Made by a program: the position numbers and the translations under genes
Source of the DNA: Myxococcales bacterium
GTDB lineage: Bacteria > Myxococcota > UBA727 > JABDBI01
NCBI GenBank assembly: GCA_023248545.1
Contig: JAHFEF010000003.1
Coordinates: forward strand, 46,913 to 110,912
Direction of reading: 5' to 3'
DNA: 64,000 nucleotides
The notes under the pieces: model-generated
Database searches by the model: none
The model's input: only the letters and a program-made list of their open reading frames with translations
Told to the model about the DNA's origin: nothing
In this document: positions 1 through 8,461 of the stretch, in pieces
How positions within the stretch are numbered: position 1 is the first letter of the stretch
Layout: every line of letters starts with the position of its first letter

Positions 1-1377
1 TCTGCCCGTCAAGCTGCCCGAGACATGTTATCTAGGCTGAGCGTTCCTGAGGGGATGGCTGTGATTATCCGCACAGCTGGAATGACCGCCAACCGCCAAG
101 ATTTATATCGAGATTTCAAAAGCCTCTGCGATGTTTGGCAGCAAATCAACAAAGGCGCCGAGCTAGGCCGCGCCCCAACCCTGCTATACCGTGAACCCGA
201 TATCGTTGTCCGGACGATCAGAGACTATTTTTCAGCAGACGTGAAAAAAATAGTTATTGACGACGAAGAAGAATACGAAGAAGCCTTAAGATATTTCACC
301 GAGCAAATGCCTGGCTTGGTTCAAATCTTAGAACAGCATAAAAAGAAAGAGCCTATTTTCTTCCACTTTGGCATCGAAAAGGCCATCGAAGAGTTATTTG
401 AACGCCAGGTGAAGTTGCCTTCCGGTGGCTATATTATCATTGAGCAGACAGAGGCTTTGGTGTCTGTCGATGTCAACTCGGGTCGTTCGACCAAAGAGGA
501 AGACCACGAGGCGACGGTTTACAAAACAAATTTGGAAGCCGTTCATGAAGTTGCCCGCCAATTGAGATTGCGCGATTTGGGTGGCATTATTGTCATCGAC
601 TTGATCGACATGGTTTCAGGAAAGCACAGCCGCGATGTCGAACGGGCTCTAAAAGACGCCATGAAGAATGATAAGGCCCGAATTAAAATCGGCCGCATCA
701 GCGAAAATGGGACTTTAGAGCTGACCCGTCAGCGTCTGCGCCAGTCGCACCAGTTAATTAGCCATGTGACTTGCTCTGTCTGTGAAGGCACGGGTCGGGT
801 GCGCGACACCAGTGGCCTCGCCATTTTGGCTTTAAGAAATATTTACGGTCATTTGGCCAAGCGGCGCAATTATTTGAGCAGCTTGACGGTCAAATTGCCA
901 GTCGACGTTGCCAATCAGCTGAACAATCAAAAACGCCGTGAGCTCTTAGATCTCTCAGAACAGCACCAATTGCAGCTGCAAATCTTGGGTGATGCAAGGC
1001 TGCACGAAGCCCAAGTCGATTTCTTAGAAGAACGTCGTGGCCAAGCCGGCTTGGATGCCGCAGCGCCAGCTCCCAAAAATATCCCGAAGCAGACGCACCA
1101 CCACCTGAAGTTGCCGCCTCCCAATATTGGCCCAGCGCCGACTTTGATTGATTTTGATGAGACGTTGCCAGAGTCAGACGAGCCATTGGTGGCGGCTAGC
1201 CAGCCAGTTGCTGAAGAACACTTTGATGACCCATTGACAGAGGCTTTTTTTGGAAAGGCGCCAGATATTCAACCTGTATTGCCAGAGGGCATATCTGAAC
1301 CCATACCGGGTCCTGCCAAAAAACGTCGTCGCAGATTTTCGCGCTCCAGGCGCCCAAAAAACGAGGTATCCCCATGA
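1..1377 (+). CDS. rng: Ribonuclease E/G family protein (5' end cut off by the window)
   Basis: The frame is open from base 1, so the N-terminal S1 domain lies outside the window; 458 residues are visible. RNase E/G cleaves single-stranded RNA in rRNA maturation and mRNA decay. Visible family marks are EGMAVIIRTAG near the start, the catalytic Asp region GGIIVIDLIDM (nt 583-615), ISENGTLELTRQRLRQS, and the zinc-link motif CSVCEGTGRV (nt 772-801). A tail of about 150 residues is Pro/acid-rich and ends in a strongly basic RRRRFSRSRR stretch, which in this family often binds RNA or partners. The stop overlaps the next start (ATGA). Assignment to RNase G rather than E is by size only. Confidence 0.93.
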   Translation, partial: SARQAARDMLSRLSVPEGMAVIIRTAGMTANRQDLYRDFKSLCDVWQQINKGAELGRAPTLLYREPDIVVRTIRDYFSADVKKIVIDDEEEYEEALRYFTEQMPGLVQILEQHKKKEPIFFHFGIEKAIEELFERQVKLPSGGYIIIEQTEALVSVDVNSGRSTKEEDHEATVYKTNLEAVHEVARQLRLRDLGGIIVIDLIDMVSGKHSRDVERALKDAMKNDKARIKIGRISENGTLELTRQRLRQSHQLISHVTCSVCEGTGRVRDTSGLAILALRNIYGHLAKRRNYLSSLTVKLPVDVANQLNNQKRRELLDLSEQHQLQLQILGDARLHEAQVDFLEERRGQAGLDAAAPAPKNIPKQTHHHLKLPPPNIGPAPTLIDFDETLPESDEPLVAASQPVAEEHFDDPLTEAFFGKAPDIQPVLPEGISEPIPGPAKKRRRRFSRSRRPKNEVSP

Positions 1378-2114
1378 CATTGATGATTATTTTGGTTTTA
1401 AATGTCGCCTTTTTGGCTTTGATTTTTAGAGTATCCAGCCAAGCGTCTAAGAATTTCAAATCGGAGTTAGATGGCGCGAAGTCTGCCAAGCAAATCGCTG
1501 AAGAGAAATTGGCCGGCTTTCGTCAGGAATTGAGCGCGCTCAAAGAAGACAATGCCAGAAAAAATAGACAGCTTGAGGAAATGCGCGACATTTCAAAACG
1601 CCGTCTGCGCAAAGACGCCCAAAAGCAAGATGGTACCGAGATAGAACCTATGACACAGACTAGCACTGCTCCTTCGTTTGATTTGGCCCTTAAAACCGTG
1701 CAACAACAAGCCGAAGAAGCGCATCAAGAAGAGTTGGCAAAGCTGAAAACACATTATCAAGAACGCATCGTGAAGCTCGAGGCCCAAATCGGTCAACGCA
1801 AACAAAATGCGGAGAAGAGCAAAAAGAGTTTAGAAGGCAATGTATTAACGAATATCGAATCACTCCCCGAGGACGCTGTCCTAGAAATGGGTCGGTTGCT
1901 TCGTAAGTCAGAACATGCCGAAAAATTATTGGCGGCTACACGCGGCAAATTGCAAATGTCCCAAGAACGCTTTTCTGAAATGCAGAAGCGTTATTTTGGG
2001 GTGTGTCGCGAGTTGGCGCTTGCTTCCGGCCAAGCGCTGGCAGCAACGGACGAAGAGGTTCGTAATCAAGCCGAAGATTTAGTGGCAGTGACCGAAAAAG
2101 GAGTCGAAGTATGA
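1374..2114 (+). CDS. Membrane-anchored coiled-coil protein, function unknown
   Basis: 246 residues. An N-terminal membrane segment (about residues 3-20) is followed by a long charged, heptad-like region rich in K, E and Q (residues 25-75 and 100-215), which predicts an extended coiled coil facing one side of the inner membrane. I recognise no catalytic motif. Start and stop overlap both neighbours by ATGA, so it is translationally coupled to the RNase gene and to the outer-membrane protein that follows. It could be a scaffold, but that is only inference from shape and context. Confidence 0.8.
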   Translation: MTLMIILVLNVAFLALIFRVSSQASKNFKSELDGAKSAKQIAEEKLAGFRQELSALKEDNARKNRQLEEMRDISKRRLRKDAQKQDGTEIEPMTQTSTAPSFDLALKTVQQQAEEAHQEELAKLKTHYQERIVKLEAQIGQRKQNAEKSKKSLEGNVLTNIESLPEDAVLEMGRLLRKSEHAEKLLAATRGKLQMSQERFSEMQKRYFGVCRELALASGQALAATDEEVRNQAEDLVAVTEKGVEV

Positions 2115-2659
2115 AAAAATGGTGTTCTATATTATTGGTGAGTTTATTGGTTTCAGGAAGTGTTTTAGCGGAGGAGGCCAAAAAACCTGCTCGAAAAATG
2201 GCAATCTTAGCGAATCCGATATCCATGGTTTTTTTGAGGCCGAGTGCGAGTTTTCAATTGGCCGTGAGCAATAAAATTGCATTGGTGTTTCCGTTTCATG
2301 TGCAATTATTTACTGGGAGTTCATCGGTCGACGGTACCAGTTCTTCAAATAGTGCGTTTGGAATTGGCGGCGGTGTAGGTGCCAAATTTTTTATTACTGG
2401 CGATGTATTTGAGGATAGCTTGTATATCCAGCCGGTAGCTGAAATTGGCTGGTTGGGTATTGGTGGCGCCAATTTCTTAACCTTGTCTGGATCGGCGATA
2501 CTGGGATACGGCTGGGTATGGAATTCTGGGTTTAGCCTGAATATTGGTCTCGGAATGCAGTATATTTACGTCAACCATACGGTCAAATCCAGCAATTCGA
2601 CCGTGACGTTCAATGGTCTGTTGCCGGATGCAGAGTTCTCGCTGGGTTACAGCTGGTAA
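2111..2659 (+). CDS. Small outer-membrane beta-barrel protein
   Basis: 182 residues with a clear signal peptide (MKKWCSILLVSLLVSGSVLA). The mature part shows alternating polar/hydrophobic strands, Gly-rich turns (FGIGGGVGAKF) and a C-terminal aromatic residue (FSLGYSW), as expected of a barrel inserted by the BAM machinery. The length fits an 8-strand barrel of the OmpW/OmpX size class. Its start overlaps the upstream stop (ATGA), making it the third coupled gene of this operon. The specific function is unknown. Confidence 0.8.
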   Translation: MKKWCSILLVSLLVSGSVLAEEAKKPARKMAILANPISMVFLRPSASFQLAVSNKIALVFPFHVQLFTGSSSVDGTSSSNSAFGIGGGVGAKFFITGDVFEDSLYIQPVAEIGWLGIGGANFLTLSGSAILGYGWVWNSGFSLNIGLGMQYIYVNHTVKSSNSTVTFNGLLPDAEFSLGYSW

Positions 2660-2672
2660 GACCTCGGGGGGG

Positions 2673-3962
2673 TTAAGGCCAAATGCCTCGTCTTGCATAT
2701 ACTTCTTGCAGACGCTCTAACGCAATCAAATAACACGCCGTTCGCATATCGACATGAAGCTGTCTGGCTTTGTCAGACACTTCTTGATACGTGTGCTTCA
2801 TGCGTGTTTCGAGGCGCGTACGAACATCCTCGATGTCCCAAGTTTCGCTGCGTTTGTTTTGCAGCCATTCGTAATAGCTCACCACGACGCCGCCAGAGTT
2901 GGCCAAGATATCTGGAATCACTGGGATGTCTTTATCCAATAAAATCTTCTCGGCTTCTAGATTCGTCGGCCCGTTGGCGCCTTCGACTAAGACTTTGCAG
3001 TTCATGAGCTTGGCTTCATGCTCGCAAATCTGAAGTTCTAGAGCTGCGGGGATAAAAATATCGCATTGCGTTGCAAAGAACTCATCGCGGCTAATCGCTT
3101 GTCCGCCGGGGTAGCCATCTAAGCTGCGGCGTTCTTTCATGTATTCAGAGAGCTTATAAGGATTAAAGCCTTCTGGGTGGTGCCAGTAACCGGTGTGATC
3201 ACCGACGGCGATCAAACTCACTCCCATGCGGGATAAAATTTGTGCCGTGTTCGAGCCGACGTTGCCAAAGCCTTGAACAGCCAGCGTTGCACCGGGAAGT
3301 GAAAATCGATTTTCATTGGCCCATTGGGTGATGCAGTGCACGATGCCGCGGCCTGTGGCTTCTTCTCGACCGGGGCTGCCACCGCAGACGAGTGATTTTC
3401 CTGTCACGACGCGTTTGACGGCCTGTTTGTCGGACATGTTCACGATATTGCTATACGTGTCCATCATCCAGTCCATGATTTGGGCATTGGTACCGACGTC
3501 GGGTGCTGGCACGTCCCATTCAGGTCCAATATTGGTGCCTAAGGCATGCGTAAATCGACGCGTGATATGTTCGATGTCTTCGGCGTTGTAATCTCTGGGA
3601 TCAAACTTGATACCGCCTTTGCCGCCGCCAAACGGAATATTTTGGAGCGCGCATTTCCAAGTCATCCACGCTGCCAATGCTTTGCACTCATTCAAATAGA
3701 CATTCTGGTGAAATCGAATGCCGCCTTTGAAGGGTCCTAAGACGTTATTATGCTGGACCCGATAGCCCTTGAACATCTCGACTTTGCCGGTGCTTAATTT
3801 GACCGGAAAGTGAATGATGATCTCATTTTTGGGTTGCTTTAAGATCGTCTTGAGCGATTCATCGATTTTGGTAAACTGGAAAGCCTTTTCAAGCTGACGG
3901 TCAGCCAGTTCGAACAAGTTCTCCTGCTTGGGGGTTTCGTCTGGAGTATCAATCTGTTGCAT
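2673..3962 (-). CDS. gdhA: Glutamate dehydrogenase (Glu/Leu/Phe/Val family)
   Basis: 429 residues, normal for hexameric bacterial glutamate dehydrogenase, which interconverts glutamate with 2-oxoglutarate and ammonia using NAD(P). Visible motifs are GPFKGGIRFH (about 77-86), the substrate-binding/catalytic loop PFGGGKGGIKFDPR with the key Lys near 115, PAPDVGT, and a Rossmann motif VQGFGNVGSNTA. It lies convergent to the outer-membrane protein gene and upstream of a DUF6178-like gene on the same strand. Coenzyme preference cannot be read with confidence. It may serve amino-acid catabolism alongside the adjacent carboxylase operon. Confidence 0.95.
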   Translation of the reverse strand: MQQIDTPDETPKQENLFELADRQLEKAFQFTKIDESLKTILKQPKNEIIIHFPVKLSTGKVEMFKGYRVQHNNVLGPFKGGIRFHQNVYLNECKALAAWMTWKCALQNIPFGGGKGGIKFDPRDYNAEDIEHITRRFTHALGTNIGPEWDVPAPDVGTNAQIMDWMMDTYSNIVNMSDKQAVKRVVTGKSLVCGGSPGREEATGRGIVHCITQWANENRFSLPGATLAVQGFGNVGSNTAQILSRMGVSLIAVGDHTGYWHHPEGFNPYKLSEYMKERRSLDGYPGGQAISRDEFFATQCDIFIPAALELQICEHEAKLMNCKVLVEGANGPTNLEAEKILLDKDIPVIPDILANSGGVVVSYYEWLQNKRSETWDIEDVRTRLETRMKHTYQEVSDKARQLHVDMRTACYLIALERLQEVYARRGIWP

Positions 3963-3977
3963 GTCTTAGCTTATAGA

Positions 3978-4892
3978 CTATTTTTTTGAAATTTGGAGCC
4001 CTACTTGAAATAACCTGGCCAAAGGTGCCTTGGCCAGTTTGTCGACCGATAGATATTCTAATGCCTTTTCGACCATCAGAATCACATAAGTTACGGTCTC
4101 TTTGAGGGCCGCGATTTCGCCTGGGTTGCGCTTCAAAGCGAGATGAACACGATTACAGGTTGACACTAATTCACGTAGCACACGCGCTTTTGCAGGTTCA
4201 GATAGCTGGCTGAGTGCCTCTTGAAATACGCTTTTAGGCTTCATCAAGCGTAACAATGCCGAACTAGACCCAACAGCATCTTGTTCGTCAAAGCCTTCGT
4301 TTGCTGGGGGCAGTGGGGCGTCGGGGTTTACATAGGCTAAGATCGCCTTGCTTTCGGCAAATGGCGCAAAGCCTAAATCTTGCATCCGGCTGTCTCGCCA
4401 TCTCAGAGCCTCTTCTTCGAGGCCAGATGCCGTTTCAAATCGGACAGACTGAATAATCTGCGTGGCAAATTCTAAATCTCTCGACATGAATTGCTCAAAA
4501 AATTGACGCCAGATAGGCTTAGAAAAGCAAACCACATATTGATTATCAGGTGTTCGAATGCGTTCTGCCGTGAGGCCATCGGGTTCTTGGCCGTCGTCTA
4601 ATTCGTAAACTTCCGTGTTCACTTTGATCAAGTACGCTAAAAATTCGGGGTCCAGTTCGTGAAATACTTGAACAGCCCGCATAGGATTAGCCTGAAAGAG
4701 TGCTTCCAGCCAGGTCTCGACGTTCTCAGATTGAATATGATCATCGTCCCAGACATCTAAGTCAAACATGTTTTGAACTTGTTCGGGAGATAAAAGCTCG
4801 AGGATTTCGAGGCTGTCTTGGAGGCCGCGCTCTTTGATTTGGATTAACGCGTCTTGAGCGGGAAGACGACGAACCAATTGGAGATTGTTCAT
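3978..4892 (-). CDS. DUF6178 family protein
   Basis: 304 residues from the ATG at 4892. A longer frame exists back to 5159, but that part is antisense to the carboxylase gene and has an unnatural composition. The pattern of short helical repeats resembles the DUF6178 family of deltaproteobacteria: [44 protein letters not shown]-like [30 protein letters not shown]. The function of that family is unknown. It is shorter than typical members. It is transcribed away from the carboxylase operon, with start codons only 28 bp apart. Confidence 0.75.
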   Translation of the reverse strand: MNNLQLVRRLPAQDALIQIKERGLQDSLEILELLSPEQVQNMFDLDVWDDDHIQSENVETWLEALFQANPMRAVQVFHELDPEFLAYLIKVNTEVYELDDGQEPDGLTAERIRTPDNQYVVCFSKPIWRQFFEQFMSRDLEFATQIIQSVRFETASGLEEEALRWRDSRMQDLGFAPFAESKAILAYVNPDAPLPPANEGFDEQDAVGSSSALLRLMKPKSVFQEALSQLSEPAKARVLRELVSTCNRVHLALKRNPGEIAALKETVTYVILMVEKALEYLSVDKLAKAPLARLFQVGLQISKK

Positions 4893-4920
4893 AAATAGAA
4901 ACCATCTTATAACACAAAAA

Positions 4921-6423
4921 ATGGAAACCATGCATCGAGAAATCCTGACCCAGAAAAACGCCCAAACGCTTTTGGGTGGTGGCCAAGAACGCATTGAAAA
5001 GCAGCACCAGGCTGGCAAGCTCACGGCTCGGGAACGCATTGAGTTGCTGGTAGACCCTGGCAGCTTTGTCGAGATGGATCGCTTCAAAGACAATGGGGTG
5101 ATGGTTGGATTTGGCCAGATAGAGCGCCGCCAGGTGTTTTTATATGCCCAAGATTTCACGGTTTTTGGGGGTTCTCTTTCTGAGGCAGTTGCTCAAAAAA
5201 TATGCAAAATCTATGATTTGGCGCTCAAAACGGGTGCGCCGGTGATTGGGTTGAGTGATTCTGGCGGGGCCCGTATCCAAGAAGGCGTTTCTTCATTGGC
5301 AGGCTACGCCGATATTTTTTGTCGCAATACGTTGGCTTCGGGCGTTATTCCACAAATATCAGCGATTATGGGGCCTTCTGCAGGAGGCGCTGTCTATTCA
5401 CCGGCTCTCACAGACTTTGTGCTGATGGTGCAAGATACGAGTTATATGTTTCTGACAGGGCCTGATGTCATTAAGACCGTGACGCATGAAGAAGTGACCA
5501 TGGAGCAACTTGGTGGGGCCAACACACATAATTCCAAAAGCGGCGTGGCGCATTTTGCTTACCCCGATGATACCCAAGCCATCGCGGGCATTCGAACGCT
5601 TTTGTCTTACTTGCCACAAAATAATTCCGACAATCCACCTGTGGTTACAACCAAAGACAGTCCGGAGCGCCGCGATGACAAACTCAAGAATATTATCCCG
5701 ACCAAATCCAATAAACCCTACGATGTCCGTGAAGTGATTGCCTGTGTGGTAGACGATCGGCACTTTTTTGAGGTCCAGAGTCACTATGCGCAAAACATGG
5801 TCGTTGGGTTTGCCCGAATGCTCGGCAAAAGCGTGGGTATTGTCGCCAATCAGCCTCAAGTGATGGCAGGCGCGATTGATATCAACGCTTCAGACAAGGC
5901 AGCCCGGTTTGTGCGGTTTTGCGATTGTTTTAATATTCCAATTTTAACTTTCGTCGATGTTCCAGGTTTCTTGCCAGGCACAGAACAAGAATTTGGCGGT
6001 GTGATTCGACATGGTGCGAAGCTTTTATATGCCTATGCCGAGGCAACGGTTCCAAAAATCACGGTGATATTACGCAAAGCCTACGGGGGTGCTTATTGCG
6101 TGATGGGTCCTAAACACCTGCGTGCTGATTTGAATTTAGCCTTGCCGACGGCTGAGATTGCCGTCATGGGTGCAGAAGGCGCTGTGAAAATCACCATGCG
6201 CGAAGAAATCTCCAAGGCCAAAGACAAAACAGAGCGTTTGAAAGAGCTTGTGGCGGACTATACCGAGAAATTTCAAAACCCTTATCGCGCTGCTGAACGA
6301 GGTTATATTGACGAAGTGATTTTACCAGAAGATTTAAGACCTCGATTTTGTCAGGCCTTGCTCATGCTTCAAAATAAACGCGATTTAAATCCGTATAAGA
6401 AGCATGGGAATATTCCGCTATGA
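4921..6423 (+). CDS. pccB: Acyl-CoA carboxylase carboxyltransferase (beta) subunit, propionyl-CoA type
   Basis: 500 residues. It transfers CO2 from carboxybiotin to an acyl-CoA, most likely propionyl-CoA to methylmalonyl-CoA. Both crotonase-like halves are present: [16 protein letters not shown] with the oxyanion-type [16 protein letters not shown] in the N-half, and [20 protein letters not shown] with [11 protein letters not shown] in the C-half. The conserved [11 protein letters not shown] supports a PccB identity. I chose ATG 4921; 4885 would overlap the divergent start at 4892, and 4930 is also possible. No strong ribosome binding site is visible. The stop overlaps the biotin carboxylase start by ATGA. 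Confidence 0.93.
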   Translation: METMHREILTQKNAQTLLGGGQERIEKQHQAGKLTARERIELLVDPGSFVEMDRFKDNGVMVGFGQIERRQVFLYAQDFTVFGGSLSEAVAQKICKIYDLALKTGAPVIGLSDSGGARIQEGVSSLAGYADIFCRNTLASGVIPQISAIMGPSAGGAVYSPALTDFVLMVQDTSYMFLTGPDVIKTVTHEEVTMEQLGGANTHNSKSGVAHFAYPDDTQAIAGIRTLLSYLPQNNSDNPPVVTTKDSPERRDDKLKNIIPTKSNKPYDVREVIACVVDDRHFFEVQSHYAQNMVVGFARMLGKSVGIVANQPQVMAGAIDINASDKAARFVRFCDCFNIPILTFVDVPGFLPGTEQEFGGVIRHGAKLLYAYAEATVPKITVILRKAYGGAYCVMGPKHLRADLNLALPTAEIAVMGAEGAVKITMREEISKAKDKTERLKELVADYTEKFQNPYRAAERGYIDEVILPEDLRPRFCQALLMLQNKRDLNPYKKHGNIPL

Positions 6424-7931
6424 AGAAAATCCGCAAGATTTTAGTAGCCAATCGCGGCGAGATTGCCGTTCGTGTGATGCGAACTTGCCGCGATATGAGT
6501 ATCCCGACGGTGGCTGTCTACTCAGAACCCGATCGAAAAGCTTTGCACGTGCGTTATGCGACCGAGGCTTATCTCATTGGTCCTGCTTTGGCCAAAGAGA
6601 GCTATTTAAATATTACTAAGATAATCGACACAGCCAAGAAATCTGGGGCAGATGCGATCCATCCAGGCTATGGATTTTTGTCTGAGAACGCCGAATTTGC
6701 GCAAGCCGTTTTAGACGCGGGTCTGACTTTCATTGGCCCCAAGCCGAGTTCCATGCATGCCATGGGCTCTAAAACCCGAGCTCGGCAAATTATGCAAGCT
6801 GCTGGTGTTCCGGTGGTTCCTGGTATTACAGAGTCAATTGCAGACCCCCAGCAGGCACTTCAAATCGCTCAGCAAATTGGTTTTCCGGTGATGCTCAAAG
6901 CGGCTGCTGGTGGCGGTGGCAAGGGCATGCGCAAAGTCGAGACGCCGGAGGCATTTCAAGCAGCCTTTGAAGCCGCGCGAAGCGAAGCCAAAAACTCTTT
7001 TTCAGACGGCTCTGTTTATATCGAGAAATTTCTTGAGCAGCCCAGACATATTGAAGTCCAGATTTTCGCTGATACAAAGGGGCATGTGATTTCTTTTGCT
7101 GAACGCGAGTGCTCTGTGCAGCGCCGTCACCAAAAAGTCATCGAAGAATCTCCCAGTTGTTTGATCAATGAAGACATGCGCCAAAAAATGGGTGTTGTTG
7201 CTCGTCAAGCCGCATTGGCTGTTGATTATGTGGGTGCTGGGACCATCGAATTTCTGGTTGATGCGCACAAGAACTTCTATTTCATGGAGATGAACACGCG
7301 TCTTCAAGTGGAGCATCCTATTACCGAAATGGTGACTGGGTTAGATCTTGTAGAAATGCAAATTCGGGTGGCTCAAGAAGAGCCATTGGAAATTCGCGAA
7401 AATTATATTCCGGCAAACGGTTGGGCCGTCGAGGCCAGACTCTGCGCTGAAGATCCCCAGCGCAATTTTATGCCAACGCCGGGTGAAATCAGACATTTTA
7501 GACAACCCGGCGGCCCGTATGTTCGTACGGACGCCGCGATTTATACCGGGTGCCAAGTGACAGTCGATTATGATCCGATGATTGGCAAAATCATTGCCTG
7601 GGCGCCGACGCGTCCGTTGGCCATCAAACGCCTCGATCGTGCTTTGTCCGAGCTGACGATCAAAGGCTGTACCACGAACGCGATGTTTCTTCGACAACTT
7701 CTCAATTTTGAGCCCTTTCTATCGGGTCACTATGACACGGGCCTGATCAACCAATTTCAAAAGCAACCACCCCGCTGGATCGAGCATGAGCATCAGATTG
7801 TTGCGATGCTGGGGGCTGCGTTGTTTAACTGTGAGCGCGAGAAAAAGATGCAGGCGCACATTGATACGAGTCCGATGAAGGCTCAGCAAACTCTATCAGC
7901 TTGGCAACTGAAAGGGCGTCAAACGCGATGA
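6420..7931 (+). CDS. accC: Biotin carboxylase subunit of the acyl-CoA carboxylase
   Basis: 503 residues. ATP-dependent carboxylation of biotin on the carrier protein. ATP-grasp motifs are seen: [18 protein letters not shown] at the N-terminus, [13 protein letters not shown] glycine-rich loop, [18 protein letters not shown], and [18 protein letters not shown]. The C-terminal part lacks a biotinyl domain, which is encoded by the next gene, so this is the split form rather than the fused PccA. Translationally coupled by ATGA overlaps on both sides. It probably serves the neighbouring carboxyltransferase rather than fatty-acid synthesis, by context. Confidence 0.94.
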   Translation: MKKIRKILVANRGEIAVRVMRTCRDMSIPTVAVYSEPDRKALHVRYATEAYLIGPALAKESYLNITKIIDTAKKSGADAIHPGYGFLSENAEFAQAVLDAGLTFIGPKPSSMHAMGSKTRARQIMQAAGVPVVPGITESIADPQQALQIAQQIGFPVMLKAAAGGGGKGMRKVETPEAFQAAFEAARSEAKNSFSDGSVYIEKFLEQPRHIEVQIFADTKGHVISFAERECSVQRRHQKVIEESPSCLINEDMRQKMGVVARQAALAVDYVGAGTIEFLVDAHKNFYFMEMNTRLQVEHPITEMVTGLDLVEMQIRVAQEEPLEIRENYIPANGWAVEARLCAEDPQRNFMPTPGEIRHFRQPGGPYVRTDAAIYTGCQVTVDYDPMIGKIIAWAPTRPLAIKRLDRALSELTIKGCTTNAMFLRQLLNFEPFLSGHYDTGLINQFQKQPPRWIEHEHQIVAMLGAALFNCEREKKMQAHIDTSPMKAQQTLSAWQLKGRQTR

Positions 7932-8458
7932 AATTCATAGCAAATTTGGATGGCGTCGAGCATCAGGTTAACCTAGAGCCGGTCGAAGACCAAGATAACC
8001 AATATGTGATTACACTGGATGGCCACGCGTATCGGGTCGATGCCCATAGTATGCTCTCTGAAATTGTCACGACGATTATCGATGGCAAAAGTTATGATAT
8101 CGATATTGAACAACAGAATCTGGCTGATTCGCTCGATGGTCGGCTGGGGGTTCGGGTTCGTGGTCGAGTGGTTTATTTAGAGATGCTCGATGAGCGTCAT
8201 AAAAAAATGAAAGATGCTCAAGCCGTTCGTTTTTCAGAACAGGGTTTAATTCGAGTTTGCTCGCCGATGCCAGGCAAAGTATTGCGTGTCATGGTCAAAG
8301 AAGGCGAAGTTGTAGAAGAAGGCCAAGGCCTCTTAGTCGTCGAAGCCATGAAAATGGAGAACGAACTGAAAGCCGCTAAAAAAGGCGTGATCAAAGAGCT
8401 TCTGGCGAAACCAGGAGCTCCTGTGGAAGGCGGGGCTTTATTGTTGACGATTGAGTGA
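7928..8458 (+). CDS. Biotin carboxyl carrier protein of the acyl-CoA carboxylase
   Basis: 176 residues from ATG 7928, which overlaps the stop of the biotin carboxylase gene (ATGA). The C-terminal biotinyl domain (about 105-176) carries the biotinylation motif VVEAMKMENEL, Lys142 being the acceptor, with the paired loops PMPGKVLRVMVKEGE. The N-terminal 100 residues form a beta-rich region like the BT/linker domain that docks carboxylase subunits in split propionyl-CoA carboxylases. It completes the three-gene carboxylase operon. The stop is only 3 bp from the convergent helicase-barrel gene. Confidence 0.93.
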   Translation: MKFIANLDGVEHQVNLEPVEDQDNQYVITLDGHAYRVDAHSMLSEIVTTIIDGKSYDIDIEQQNLADSLDGRLGVRVRGRVVYLEMLDERHKKMKDAQAVRFSEQGLIRVCSPMPGKVLRVMVKEGEVVEEGQGLLVVEAMKMENELKAAKKGVIKELLAKPGAPVEGGALLLTIE

Positions 8459-8461
8459 GTT

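Noticed and set aside
4893..5159. N-terminal extension of the DUF6178 gene
   Set aside because: Antisense to the conserved start of the carboxyltransferase; composition (Trp/Ser/Arg runs) is unnatural.
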